64,000 nucleotides of DNA from Colius striatus. Lineage: Eukaryota; Chordata; Aves; Coliiformes; Coliidae. A program made the position numbers and the translations under genes. The notes under the pieces are model-generated. The model worked only from the letters and a program-made list of their open reading frames with translations. It was not told the DNA's origin and did no database searches. The stretch covers positions 23,848,501 through 23,912,500 of the forward strand of contig NC_084766.1 of the NCBI RefSeq assembly GCF_028858725.1, in the 5' to 3' direction. Shown one piece after another: positions 1 through 39,661 of the stretch (its first letter is position 1; each line of letters starts with the position of its first letter).

Positions 1-11606
<11,606 letters not shown>

Positions 11607-11738
11607 GGCTCAGGGCAGAGGGACAGCGGCTCCTCCTCCTCACTCTGTCCAGCTGTGAGAGTCCTGGGTGGATGCTTAGGACAAAAGTCCCACACACCCT
11701 CATGTGGTGCTGGGATAAAAAAACCCTGATGACACATA

Positions 11739-11751
11739 GTTAATAGTTAAC
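11739..11751. promoter_or_regulatory. HNF1-like palindrome upstream of ABCC2-A
   Basis: GTTAATAGTTAAC is a perfect inverted repeat around its central base and one base off the HNF1 consensus GTTAATNATTAAC. It lies 133 bp upstream of the start codon. HNF1 drives many liver, kidney and gut epithelial genes, the tissues where MRP2 is expressed. The site is unchanged in all three copies. Binding is inferred, not shown. Confidence 0.55.
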
Positions 11752-13029
11752 TTGCACGACATCACACAGCAAAGTAGTAACCAAAAGGGCTTCCTAAACT
11801 GCATAAGCTCCGGGGAGCCAACAAGAGGAGGACCCAAGAGATCAACAGGGACGTGCAATGAAGGCATTGTCACAGAATCCCTGCAGGACACAACTGTTGC
11901 TCAGAAACTATAGCCTTCATCAGGCACACTCATAGGGATCTACTAAAGACACAACTCTGGTGCAACAGACATCTCCTTCCAGGACAAGCCTGACAAAAAG
12001 TCCAGTGAAGGCTGGTCCCTAAGGAACCAAAAACAACAGCCCCCTTTTTCTCCTATGCCACTAGCAAGGAGGCCCTGGACACCAGCAGTGTTCCAGGCCT
12101 GGGAATTTGCAGCGTCTGGCAGCTGAACTGACTGCATGCCACAGTGATCTCGCTGGATTCCAGGTTCCTTTTACCAACTTCTTCTGGCCTGCAGAGCCTA
12201 GAGACTTGCCCAGCTCTTTCTCTTGCTCTCCATTTCCCACATCTCTATGTTGTCTGCTTGTTACAGCAGCTGACTGACCACAAACCCCAAAAGAGACATT
12301 GTTTTAAGGCCAACATCCAAGACAGTCAGGGCACTGTTCCCCAGGAGGGTGACTGATACTAAATCATCACTCTGCTGCTTGGAAAGGTGGAGGTGTGGGG
12401 GCAGGTGGAGATGGTGCTGGGGTCTGGAAGTGAATTTGCTTTACCATACATGCTGTAGTTTATCACTAGTAGTTAAAAGGGGACAGTAGGATCACAAAGG
12501 TTTTGCTGTTTCATTGCTTGTGGAATTAGTAAATAGCTCAGAAGTCAAGGGTGATACAATGAGTAATTGTTCACAAACATCCCCCAATACCATCAACACT
12601 AGAGAAAGGTTCAATGTCTAACTCTTTGGTTAATTATTATTGGCTTGTCTGATTCAATCCACTTGTTTTTGTACAAAAAGCTACCCCTAGTGCTAGGTCC
12701 TTTGGCCTGAACCAATGCAGTGCTGATGGGAGCAGCACTCTGATACAACAGATAAGAGATAAGTGAATGGAGCGGTCACTCCCTCAGCCCTTCTCCATCC
12801 AGAGTGCTGATGTGATTCTGCTTGCTGGCACACATGTCCCCTGGCCTTGATCATACCCACCTGGATGGAGCACTGCTACCAAGGGCTCCACTTGCTCATG
12901 AACACCTTCCTATGTAATGCTGTGTCCCAGCTCTTTCTTCATTTGTCAGAACATGTCACAGACCATCCTCCTCCTGCCTGAAGAGTTCAGAGTGGAAGCA
13001 CTTTGCTCAGCAGAGGATGCAACCATCTT

Positions 13030-13240
13030 AGAATCACAGAATCATAGAATGGTTGGGGTTGGAAGGGACCTCTAGAGATCATCCAGTCAAACCCTCTGCT
13101 AAAGCAGGTTCCCATTGATCAGGGAGCAGAGTAACACGTCCAGGTGGGTTTGGAAACCTCCAGAGGAGACTCCACACCCTCCCTGGGCAGCCTGTGCCAC
13201 AGCTCCCTCATCTCAACAGGAAAGTAGTTTTTCCTTAAGT
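13030..13240 (-). mobile_element. CR1 LINE 3' fragment, unit 1 intergenic
   Basis: Begins with the inverted CR1 tail (AGAATCACAGAATCATAG, then TTGGAAGGGACC) and runs into the usual CR1 3' untranslated sequence (CTGGGCAGCCTGTGCC). The element is therefore in minus orientation and 5'-truncated, as most avian CR1 copies are. It lies in the same place in all units, so it predates the duplication. Confidence 0.85.
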
Positions 13241-14994
13241 TTAAAAAAGCAACCACACCTCTTTCTCTACTCTCATACTTGGGACATGCGCCTCCTAAAA
13301 CTCACAAAGCCACTTCACTGTTCTTTAGCTCCTTCCATAAAGCTTCTTTCACTAAAACACTCAGAAAATGTTAATTTGGACCAAGTTAATCAAGGTGCTA
13401 AGTTCTCCTTGGCCAACAATACCACAGTGTTTTCCCATGTGCCTTTACCCATCTGCTGCCCATCACCTTCTGACTTTGCAGAATTAGGCTTTGCTCTATG
13501 CCCATCACATACAGGGTCTGATCGAGGACAGAGGCTTCTGTCAAAGCAGCCCAGCCCTCTGCTCATCTCTGCTGAAGGGTTGGCTTCTCAGCTTCGTTAC
13601 ACTGTAACCCCACACACATCCAAAAGTCATTTTTTACTCTTTTCTGGTTTTTTTCTCTTCAAACTTTAAACCAAAGAACCCAACTCTGTGTTTATTGTGC
13701 TGGCGGAAGCTGTGTTAGCAGAATACTTACACTGAGCCACCTGTATCTTAAATGTCACAGTGACTCATGAAATCTCACAGCATAGGTCATGAACTCTTAG
13801 GATCAAGATCTATATTGACCATAACCATTAATGTAATAATTTCTCTGAAGTGTGTCCTTGGCCCTGCCTGCCCACCTGGCAGTGCTGAAGCAAGCTCCCA
13901 CACCAGCACCAAGCAGCCGCTCCCTTCCCAGCTCCTATGCTGAGAACTACGACCATTCCGGAGATGTTTTAGGAGGCACACGTCCCTCTGATGGATTCAT
14001 GTGAAAAGGTGGATGTACTCCTCCAGGTGAAGATATGCACTGAATCTTGGTTACACGTTTTTTTTGGGACCCAATTCTGCCCAAGGGGAGAAATGGTGCT
14101 GCTACCTTGTCAAACGTTGCATTTTCCTGGACATCCCCACAGGCTGTATGGTATTGCCAAGACGGGCAGGCAAATCTGAACCCTGGTTTTTTTGCTTCCT
14201 CGGGAGGTCTGCCATCTCTGCTGTCGGGGATTATCTTCAGCTTCCTGGGTCTTTTAGAGCAGAAGAGGCACTGAGAATGAAGACGCTTTATCTGTGTGTC
14301 TCTGCTCTGTGAATGGTCTACTCTGAAACCCTTCAGATCTTTCACTGGGTATTTTGCAAGGTAACTGAAACAAGTCTAAAGCTTCAATTCTGACAGGGCA
14401 GCAGTATCAACAGGTACATTCCCCACACCACTGTCTGGAGAACAAGCAGTGTGCGCTTCATGTTGGGAAAACAACCTGGAAACTCCCTGGAAAAAAGCAC
14501 CTTGTCCTCCCAGGGAATCTCATCCCAGCTCCAGCACTCACAACCACAGCCTCATGCCTCACAACCACCTCAGCACATCAGTCAGGTACTTAGAAGCTCC
14601 TCCCCATTGTAACTCTTCATCACCTCAGTCAATGTGCTTTCCTCCACCCAGCAGCTACTGTGTTGCTAATCCCCAGCTACCCACTGGCAGACCGCAGCCA
14701 GCCCTGTTTTCCAGCTGCGGCTATGCCATTTCCCTCCCTGGCATTCCAGACACGACTCTTATGCTTTAGTACAGCAGGGGCCTGATGAATTCAGGCCATG
14801 CGACACACATCACGATCAGTGTAACCCGTAAAACAGGAAGAAATGTTTCAAAAGCAGAGCAAAAGGGGGCAGCTGCAGTGTTTATTTGACAATCACATGC
14901 AGTGCTACACACTCCAGTCCCCCTAGTTGCTCAGCTTCCTTCCTCCCAAATACTGCCCAACAGCTTCTTGTCACAACATCTGGGAACGAGTCCT

Positions 14995-15000
14995 TTTATT
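14995..15000 (-). terminator. CUTC polyadenylation signal (AATAAA), copy A
   Basis: AATAAA on the minus strand about 190 bp past the CUTC stop. A second AATAAA lies at 14881-14886. Confidence 0.55.
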
Positions 15001-15185
15001 TAAAATAGCCAACATTAGGCTTCCAGGCTGGGGACTGCTCACTCAGGGCAAGCCAAGGGAAGATGTCAGGCTGCAACAGCTCATTGCCATCCTCTGGAGC
15101 TGGAGGATGGAAGCAGTGCCTGCGTGCCCCACGGCAGGGAAGCCCCCACAGCCCCAGCACTCTTGTCCCGGCTAGGTGCCTCCCG

Positions 15186-17465
15186 CTACAGGATGTTCTT
15201 TGCGATGGCATTCAGGGTCCTCACTTTGGCCACATCCGCCACCTTGATGGAGTATTCAGGGGCAGAGAAGGATGCTCCCATGGCAACGTTCGGGTTTCTG
15301 TCAGGAAAACCACTGGTTACTATCTGCACGTGATACAGATGGCTAAGACACACCAAGGAAAAAACCAAAATACCCCTGAGTGTCAGCTATGGCCAGAGAA
15401 GCTGCTGGTGCCACACAGAGCGGAGAGGAGACAGTAACAGAAAGAAGAATCCAAAGGCAAGAAACACAGAAACCCAGTGCAGACCTGGGGGCAACTGTAT
15501 TCCTCACTCACTCCTCAGAGGCACATCTCACTGGCCTCACAAATCCCATACAACTGCACCAGGGCCTGCCTTCCCAAGTGCCACACGAGGGCACTCACAA
15601 ACCCTGTGGCAGCAGAAATGCCTCAAGGACCCTGTTCTGCATGGAGCTTGTGTCCAGACAATGAGCAGAACACAGAGCTCAGCATCATGATCCCAACTAC
15701 GAGATCACAGTTAGCACCCAGGAAGCTGTTTGAAATGTATGTCTGTTCTACAAACTCACACTCACATTAATGCAGCTTTTCCTATGTACAGTTTTACTAA
15801 AAGACAGAAAAAAAGAAGCCAGTTACCTGAACTTCATCCCTGAGTCCCGAGCTGAGCGAGCAGAGCAGTGGAACTCTGAAGCAGTGGAGCCTTCCAGAAT
15901 CCTCTGCAAGTTGCGCTCGGTGATGCCACCCCCTGGTGAGAGGAATCCCGGTGTCACACAGAGCAGATGCCACTGTCCCTGACCTGACAACACCTGGGGA
16001 CCTGCTCCCTCACAGACAAAGGCTGCCTACACTGAAGGGAAAAGCCAGCCCCTGGGACAATGGAGCCCTAGGCACGTGAAAAGAGATGGGAGAAGCCTGG
16101 GCTCATGTTCTCCAACAGACCTAGAGCTGTCCCCAAATCTTCCAGTGACTCTGCCACCCCCATCTGGCTGTGTGGCCTTTGCTAGCTCCAGGGCAAGAGC
16201 CAGTCTCCTCCTGGGGACTTGGCTTCAGAAAGCCAGACCAGACAGCACAGCCCAGGCCACGAGGCTGGGCAGCAGCAGCAGGGGACCATAGATGACAAAA
16301 AAAAACACATTACCTGGCACCACCACAATCCTGCCCTTCGCCTGAAAGAAGAAGAATATGTCAGTGGCATTGCTCAGCACATCTGCACATATGGGGGGCA
16401 GAAAATGAACCTGACATGCAGAGCTTTCTGCAGGCTCACAGGTGCCACCACGGCCTATGATTCATGCACTCTCACCCATCCTTTTTTGGTACTGTTCATT
16501 TTTTACAAGGAAAAGTGAAAAATAATTCACAGTTACAGCTAAGACAACTTGGCACCATTTCCTCCTATCTCTCTATCCCACCTGGCAACCTCTCAGGTAT
16601 GTCTGCTGTGTTTTCCTACCGGGAACTGTGAGACCCCCAGCAGGGACCTCTCTTTGCATGGGCTGGTCACACCATCTGCTGAAACCAACTCCTCCTGCCC
16701 TCCTCCCAGTCTCAGAGCAAGAACAACCCAAGCAGTCTTTGCTGTGGGAGATGCTGGGGACCAGGCATGTGGATTTGGGAAAATAGACTAAGGCCAAGCA
16801 AGCGCTCCTCGGCAGAGGCTGCTGAGGGCTATCATCAAGGAGCTGCCTCCAGGCAATGCCCAGGAAGCTGCCACGGGGGAGCACAGGGAACACTTACCTG
16901 TTCTGCAAGCCTCTTAATTAAGGACAATCCTTCCAGGGCTGAGCTGTCGCAGCCACTTGTCAACACTCGCTCAAATCCCAGGGAAATCAGGGTCTCCAGT
17001 GCCACCAGAGGGTCATGTACCATGTCGAAGGCTGAGAGACCAAGACAACAGCTCAGATATCACCCAGCTCAAAGTGCTCAAGCTCTGTCCTCCAGCCAGC
17101 TCAAGAGCCCAGAAGACAATAGGCCAGGTCCATCTCACAGCTGGCCATCCCCGTGAGGAGCCACAGCTCCTGACTACAACACATCCCCACCAGCAGTGGC
17201 AGGGGCACCGTGCTCAGCTCCTCAGGCAGCTCCCCTCCGCACAGGGCAGCGCCACAGCCCCGCGCCTGACCGCCTGCACAGCCCCCGCCTGCTCTTGCAC
17301 AGCACACAGAGCATTGCCCTCTCCAAAGAATGACCAAAGTCCATTCAGTTCAGCCCCCTCCAGCACCACCTTCCCCTGGCAGCAGGCAGAGGCTGGTCCC
17401 TGCCAGGGTCCTCGTCCCAGGCAACTCACCTCGGTGGAACGTGACTGGCAGGGGACGGCACACCG
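15186..17465 (-). pseudogene. CUTC: CUTC copper-homeostasis gene, 5'-truncated copy A (last five exons only)
   Basis: CUTC is the vertebrate CutC-family (TIM-barrel) protein linked to copper handling. Five exons are recognisable: 17430-17465 (VCRPLPVTFHR), 16898-17031 (FDMVHDPLVALETL, then GFERVLTSGCDSSALEGL), 16314-16341 (AKGRIVVVPG), 15827-15932 (GGITERNLQRILEGS, then SEFHCSARSARDSGMKF) and 15186-15297 (ending VRTLNAIAKNIL, stop TAG). Phases chain perfectly and the 137 codons are open. They correspond to the C-terminal half of the roughly 273-residue mammalian protein. No exon for the N-terminal half (MEVCVDS, GGADRIELC, FVMIRPRGGDF and so on) is visible between 17466 and ABCC2 copy B, so this is a duplication remnant without its own promoter or start exon. 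A protein from it would need an upstream fused exon or use of the internal Met in FDMVHDP. Confidence 0.88.
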
Positions 17466-19253
17466 CTGCAATGAGAAAACACGTGCTCAGTCAGGGCTGG
17501 TACAGAGTCCCTTGTGCTAGAGCCAGAATCACACTGGAAGTGAAAGAGGGCAAAGGCTTCCTGAGGAGCTCAGCAGAGTCCCAGTGCTTGCTGGGGACAA
17601 GAAGACTGCTGTTCTTTGGCACAGAAGAGTTGTTCTGCCCCTTGAGGCAGGAAAAAACCTTTGTTTTTATCAGCAACAGCAAAATCCCTCATCTCATCTG
17701 GATCATGTAGAACCCTCATTCCCACCACAGATGTCTTTCTCTGCAGGAAGGAAGCAGGGAACTTGTATCATTCACCTGAGGGAGGGACAGAAGCGGTGCT
17801 CTTTGAAAGCAGGAGAGGTGATCTTTGCAATCTCTTTCACTACCTACAATTTCTGCTCTCAGACCACAGCTTCACCAGTGCTGTTCTACTTACTGGGCAA
17901 AGCTTATTTATTTCTATGAAAAGAAATCCAGTTGCCTCCTTCCCTGAAAACACTGACTCCAGCAGAGCACCTCGTTGCTCTAGTGGAGGCAAATCCTGGC
18001 AAGACCCATCTCTTTTGCTGCACTCCCTACAGCACGTTCACCTTTGTACAAGAACCTCAGCACCACCCCACAAGGGAAAGGCTCACCCCTCTTTATTTGT
18101 AGCTCACAGAAAAGATGTGCAAGTCAATTCTCTTTCTTTCTGTGTGCCAGGGGCCTGGACTAACAATTTCCCACTGCACCTTCAGTAGCCTTTTAAATGT
18201 TTCCACCTCTCTCTCTCTCTCATTATCTTCCCTCACTGAATGTGTTGGAGGGAAATCTGAAGACAAGTTACCAGCTACCTAGAAGAGACGTATCCTGGAC
18301 GCTTGCAGCAGGGATGTAAGAAAAAACAAACAAACAAACAAAAAACACAAAAAAGGGAGACAATCCCAACAGTTTAATACTCTGATGTCCCCAAAGCAGC
18401 TCACCTAAGCCTGTTCCCTTCTTAGACCCTGATATTATGTCCCAGGTGCCCTCAGACATGCATGAGGTACTTGTGGCAGTGGCCCTTGGACTCTGCAAAG
18501 CTTCTTGCCTATTTGATGGCTCACAGGTATGCCCACACATGAAACTGAAGAAGGTGGAGAAAGATGGCAAGACCACAGACCAGACTTGCCACCGAAAGCA
18601 CCCTGTGCAGTTCTTTCTACAACACTGGACAGAGCAGCCCCGAGCTGCAGCTGTAACCAGATAAGCCATTGTAAGAGGTGGATTAAGATAGTGTGTACTC
18701 TTCATTTAATAAGTAGTGCTTGCACTATCCTCTCCCCCTGCCCTGCTGCTTGTTACAAGGTTCAGGTGGGGGAGTGAGGCTTGTGTCCTTTCTGGCACCA
18801 GCCAAGGTGAAGGGGTTGTCCCTGCCATGGGTGGGCAAGTGGGCACAGGCACAGGCTCCCTGGGTGCCAGCAGTTGCTGGCAGTGCTGCCACTCCTGCCT
18901 TTTATGCTCAGGATTGTGTGTGGTGTGTGTCTCTCCCCCACAATCTGGTTTGTAGTCTGGAGCCACAATCTGACCCACTAGTGGTTTCCATCACCCCATT
19001 ACTTTGCACAACAGCCAAAGGGAGCTGCATCCACAGGAACGGCAGGCAGGCCCGGGCTGCCCCAGCTCCCCTGCCAGAGAGCACTGCTTGTGCCTGGGTA
19101 GAGCTGTACCACTCCGTTTGGACTCCACACCACTGTGCATCTGTGACTGTCACATCTATCCCATGTGTGAATAGTCTGTGTTACCCATCCCCCCACACAG
19201 CAGCCAGGCTTAAAGCTAAACTGAGGCCTACTTAACATGCCTTAAGTCAGACT
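17466..19253. other. Spacer containing the duplication junction, between ABCC2-B 3' end and CUTC fragment A
   Basis: CUTC intron sequence should lie at the low-coordinate side and ABCC2 downstream sequence at the high-coordinate side, so the junction of adjacent units lies somewhere in this 1.8 kb. It contains a CT run (18207-18221) and an AAAC-rich tract (18321-18354), but no CUTC N-terminal exon. A 145-codon minus-strand frame (18268-18705) resembles nothing I know. Confidence 0.65.
18321..18354. repeat. AAAC-rich simple repeat in the unit 1/2 spacer
   Basis: AAACAAACAAACAAAC flanked by A runs. It lies within the interval that must hold the duplication junction. It could be the tail of an old retroposed sequence, but nothing recognisable is attached. 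Confidence 0.75.
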
Positions 19254-19259
19254 TTTAAT
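19254..19259 (-). terminator. ABCC2-B polyadenylation signal (ATTAAA)
   Basis: ATTAAA on the minus strand, about 380 bp past the stop codon. It is the only common signal variant I found in the 3' flank, which gives a 3' UTR of roughly 400 nt. Confidence 0.5.
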
Positions 19260-19636
19260 TGCAACACTAGCAACAGTTACAAAAAGTAAATAAATTATAA
19301 CATTCACTCTCAAATTAAACTTCAGATTTGATTCTATAGTGCTAAAGCATCTCAGAAAGGTTCCCCTGGCAGGGTGAAGTACAAAAAGTAAGACCCCCAA
19401 GGGGTCATGGTCTCCCTGCCTGGCAGGGAGTATGCTTTCCCCTGTATACTGGAATGAATTAAGCAGCTCCAGATCCTCATATGCACAGCAGGCAGGGTGT
19501 GCTAGCAACGTTAACAGTCCATTCAAGTCCAGACCCTCTGTTCTGAGAGCAGCGAAGCGGCTGTGTCCGCGGCAGAGCCAGAGGGTGGGTTGTGGGAGAG
19601 GCTGGTGCCTGTGCACCCACAGCTGCTTCGCTCCAC

Positions 19637-36090
<16,454 letters not shown>

Positions 36091-36221
36091 GGCTCAGGGC
36101 ATAGGGACAGCGGATCCTCCTCCTCACTCTGCCCGGCTCTGAGAGTCCTGGGTGGATGCTTAGGGCAAAAGTCCCACACACCCTCATGTGGTGCTGGGAT
36201 AAAAAACCCTGATGACACATA

Positions 36222-36234
36222 GTTAATAGTTAAC
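36222..36234. promoter_or_regulatory. HNF1-like palindrome upstream of ABCC2-B
   Basis: Same 13-base palindrome, 132 bp upstream of the ABCC2-B start codon. An A-rich run between site and gene is one base shorter than in copy A. Confidence 0.55.
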
Positions 36235-37507
36235 TTGCACGACATCACACAGCAAAGTAGTAACCAAAAGGGCTTCCTAAACTGCATAAGCTCCGGGGAG
36301 CCAACAAGAGGAGGACCCAAGAGATCAACAGGGACGTGCAGTGAAGGCATTGTCACAGAATCCCTGCAGGACACAACTGTTGCTCAGAAACTATAGCCTT
36401 CATCAGGCACACTCATAGGGATCTACTAAAGACACAACTCTGGTGCAACAGACATCTCCTTCCAGGACAAGCCTGACAAAAAGTCCAGTGAAGGCTGGTC
36501 CCTAAGGAACCAAAAACAACAGCCCCCTTTTTCTCCTATGCCACTAGCAAGGAGGCCCTGGACACCAGCAGTGTTCCAGGCCTGGGAATTTGCAGCGTCT
36601 GGCAGCTGAACTGACTGCATGCCACAGTGATCTCGCTGGATTCCAGGTTCCTTTTACCAACTTCTTCTGGCCTGCAGAGCCTAGAGACTTGCCCAGCTCT
36701 TTCTCTTGCTCTCCATTTCCCACATCTCTATGTTGTCTGCTTGTTACAGCAGCTGACTGACCACAAACCCCAAAAGAGACATTAAGGCCAACATCCAAGA
36801 CAGTCAGGGGACTGTTCCCCAGGAGGGTGACTGATACTAAATTATCACCCTGCTGCTTGGAAAGGTGGAAGTGTGGGGGCAGGTGGAGATGGTGCTGGGG
36901 TCTGGAAGTGAATTTGCTTTACCATACATGCTGTAGTTTATCACTAGTAGTTAAAAGGGGACAGTAGGATTACAAAGGTTTTGCTGTTTCATTGCTTGTG
37001 GAATTAGTAAATAGCTCAGAAGTCAAGGGTGATACAATGAGTAATTGTTCACAAACATCCCCCCATACCATCAACACTAGAGAAAGGTTCAATGTCTAAC
37101 TCTTTGGTTAATTATTATTGGCTTGTCTGATTCAATCCACTTGCTTTTGTACAAAAAGCTACCCCTAGTGCTAGGTCCTTTGGCCTGAACCAATGCAGTG
37201 CTGATGGGAGCAGCACTCTGATACAACAGATAAGAGATAAGTGAATGGAGCGGTCACTCCCTCAGCCCTTCTCCATCCAGAGTGCTGATGTGATTCTGCT
37301 TGCTGGCACACATGTCCCCTGGCCTTGATCATACCCACCTGGATGGAGCACTGCTACCAAGGGCTCCACTTGCTCATGAACACCTTCCTATGTAATGCTG
37401 TGTCCCAGCTCTTTCTTCATTTGTCAGAACATGTCACAGACCATCCTCCTCCTGCCTGAAGAGTTCAGAGTGGAAGCACTTTGCTCAGCAGAGGATGCAG
37501 CCATCTT

Positions 37508-37718
37508 AGAATCACAGAATCATAGAATGGTTGGGGTTGGAAGGGACCTCTAGAGATCATCCAGTCAAACCCTCTGCTAAAGCAGGTTCCCATTGATCAG
37601 GGAGCAGAGTAACACGTCCAGGTGGGTTTGGAAACCTCCAGAGGAGACTCCACACCCTCCTTGGGCAGCCTGTGCCACAGCTCCCTCATCTCAACAGGAA
37701 AGTAGTTTTTCCTTAAGT
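37508..37718 (-). mobile_element. CR1 LINE 3' fragment, unit 2 intergenic
   Basis: Counterpart of the unit 1 copy and of the same extent. It shares with unit 1 the shortened CCAGAGGAGACTCC motif. Confidence 0.85.
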
Positions 37719-39470
37719 TTAAAAAAGCAACCACACCTCTTTCTCTACTCTCATACTTGGGACATGCGCCTCCTAAAACTCACAAAGCCACTTCACTGTT
37801 CTTTAGCTCCTTCCATAAAGCTTCTTTCACTAAAACACTCAGAAAATGTTAATTTGGACCAAGTTAATCAAGGTGCTAAGTTCTCCTTGGCCAACAATAC
37901 CACAGTGTTTTCCCATGTGCCTTTACCCATCTGCTGCCCATCACCTTCTGACTTTGCAGAATTAGGCTTTGCTCTATGCCCATCACATACAGGGTATGAT
38001 CGAGGACAGAGGCTTCTGTCAAAGCAGCCCAGCCCTCTGCTCATCTCTGCTGAAGGGTTGGCTTCTCAGCTTCGTTACACTGTAACCCCACACACATCCA
38101 AAAGTCATTTTTTACTCTTTTCTGGTTTTTTTCTCTTCAAACTTTAAACCAAAGAACCCAACTCTGTGTTTATTGTGCTGGCGGAAGCTGTGTTAGCAGA
38201 ATACTTACACTGAGCCACCTGTATCTTAAATGTCACAGTGACTCATGAAATCTCACAGCATAGGTCATGAACTCTTAGGATCAAGATCTATATTGACCAT
38301 AACCATTAATGTAATAATTTCTCTGAAGTGTGTCCTTGGCCCTGCCTGCCCACCTGGCAGTGCTGAAGCAAGCTCCCACACCAGCACCAAGCAGCCGCTC
38401 CCTTCCCAGCTCCTATGCTGAGAACTACGACCATTCCGGAGATGTTTTAGGAGGCACACGTCCCTCTGATGGATTCATGTGAAAAGGTGGATGTACTCCT
38501 CCAGGTGAAGATATGCACTGAATCTTGGTTACACCTTTTTTTGGGACCCAATTCTGCCCAAGGGGAGAAATGGTGCTGCTACCTTGTCAAACGTTGCATT
38601 TTCCTGGACATCCCCACAGGCTGTATGGTATTGCCAAGACGGGCAGGCAAATCTGAACCTGGTTTTTTTGCTTCCTCGGGAGGTCTGCCATCTCTGCTGT
38701 CGGGGATTATCTTTAGCTTCCTGGGTCTTTTAGAGCAGAAGAGGCACTGAGAATGAAGACGCTTTATCTGTGTGTCTCTGCTCTGTGAATGGACTACTCT
38801 GAAACCCTTCAGATCTTTCACTGGGTATTTTGCAAGGTAACTGAAACAAGTCTAAAGCTTCAATTCTGACAGGGCAGCAGTATCAACAGGTACATTCCCC
38901 ACACCACTGTCTAGAGAACAAGCAGTGTGCGCTTCATGTAGGGAAAACAACCTGGAAACTCCCTGGAAAAAAGCACCTTGTCCTCCCAGGGAATCTCATC
39001 CCAGCTCCAGCACTCACAACCACAGCCTCATGCCTCACAACTACCTCAGCAAATCAGTCAGGTACTTAGAAGCTCCTCCCCATTGTAACTCTTCATCACC
39101 TCAGTCAATGTGCTTTCCTCCACCCAGCAGCTACTGTGTTGCTAATCCCCAGCTACCCACTGGCAGACCGCAGCCAGCCCTGTTTTCCAGCTGCGGCTAT
39201 GCCATTTCCCTCCCTGGCATTCCAGACACGACTCTTATGCTTTAGTACAGCAGGGGCCTGATGAATTCAGGCCATGCGACACACATCACGATCAGTGTAA
39301 CCCGTAAAACAGGAAGAAATGTTTCAAAAGCAGAGCAAAAGGGGGCAGCTGCAGTGTTTATTTGACAATCACATGCAGTGCTACACACTTCAGTCCCCCT
39401 AGTTGCTCAGCTTCCTTCCTCCCAAATACTGCCCAACAGCTTCTTGTCACAACATCTGGGAACGAGTCCT

Positions 39471-39476
39471 TTTATT
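39471..39476 (-). terminator. CUTC polyadenylation signal (AATAAA), copy B
   Basis: AATAAA about 190 bp past the CUTC-B stop, conserved with the other copies. Confidence 0.55.
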
Positions 39477-39661
39477 TAAAATAGCCAACATTAGGCTTCC
39501 AGGCTGGGGACTGCTCACTCAGGGCAAGCCAAGGGAAGATGTCAGGCTGCAACAGCTCATTGCCATCCTCTGGAGCTGGAGGATGGAAGCAGTGCCTGCG
39601 TGCCCCACGGCAGGGAAGCCCCCACAGCCCCAGCACTCTTGTCCCGGCTAGGTGCCTCCCA

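Larger units (their letters stand above)
11607..15185. other. ABCC2-A 5' flank / CUTC-A 3' flank (intergenic)
   Basis: About 3.6 kb between the CUTC stop and the ABCC2 start. It holds the ABCC2 5' UTR and promoter (HNF1-like site at 11739-11751), a CR1 3' end at 13030-13240 and CUTC polyadenylation signals near 14995. I see no exon or RNA gene in the rest. Open frames of up to 184 codons here show no recognisable protein. Confidence 0.7.
36091..39661. other. ABCC2-B 5' flank / CUTC-B 3' flank (intergenic)
   Basis: Counterpart of 11607-15185, with HNF1-like site 36222-36234, CR1 from 37508 and polyadenylation signal 39471-39476. Nothing else is recognisable. Confidence 0.7.

Noticed and set aside
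13115-13669. 184-codon plus-strand open frame in the intergenic region (and at 37593)
   Set aside because: It starts inside the CR1 fragment in antisense, resembles no protein, and is removed by the deletion in unit 3.
18268-18705. 145-codon minus-strand open frame in the spacer, as a candidate CUTC 5' exon or new gene
   Set aside because: The residues do not match CUTC or ABCC2, it spans the AAAC-rich tract, and it has no supporting splice or motif evidence.
19242-19616. Open frame past the ABCC2-B stop codon as a C-terminal extension
   Set aside because: It is in the 3' UTR. The TAG at 19637 ends a sequence that aligns to the ABCC2 C-terminus, and a 1-bp difference in copy C shifts this frame.
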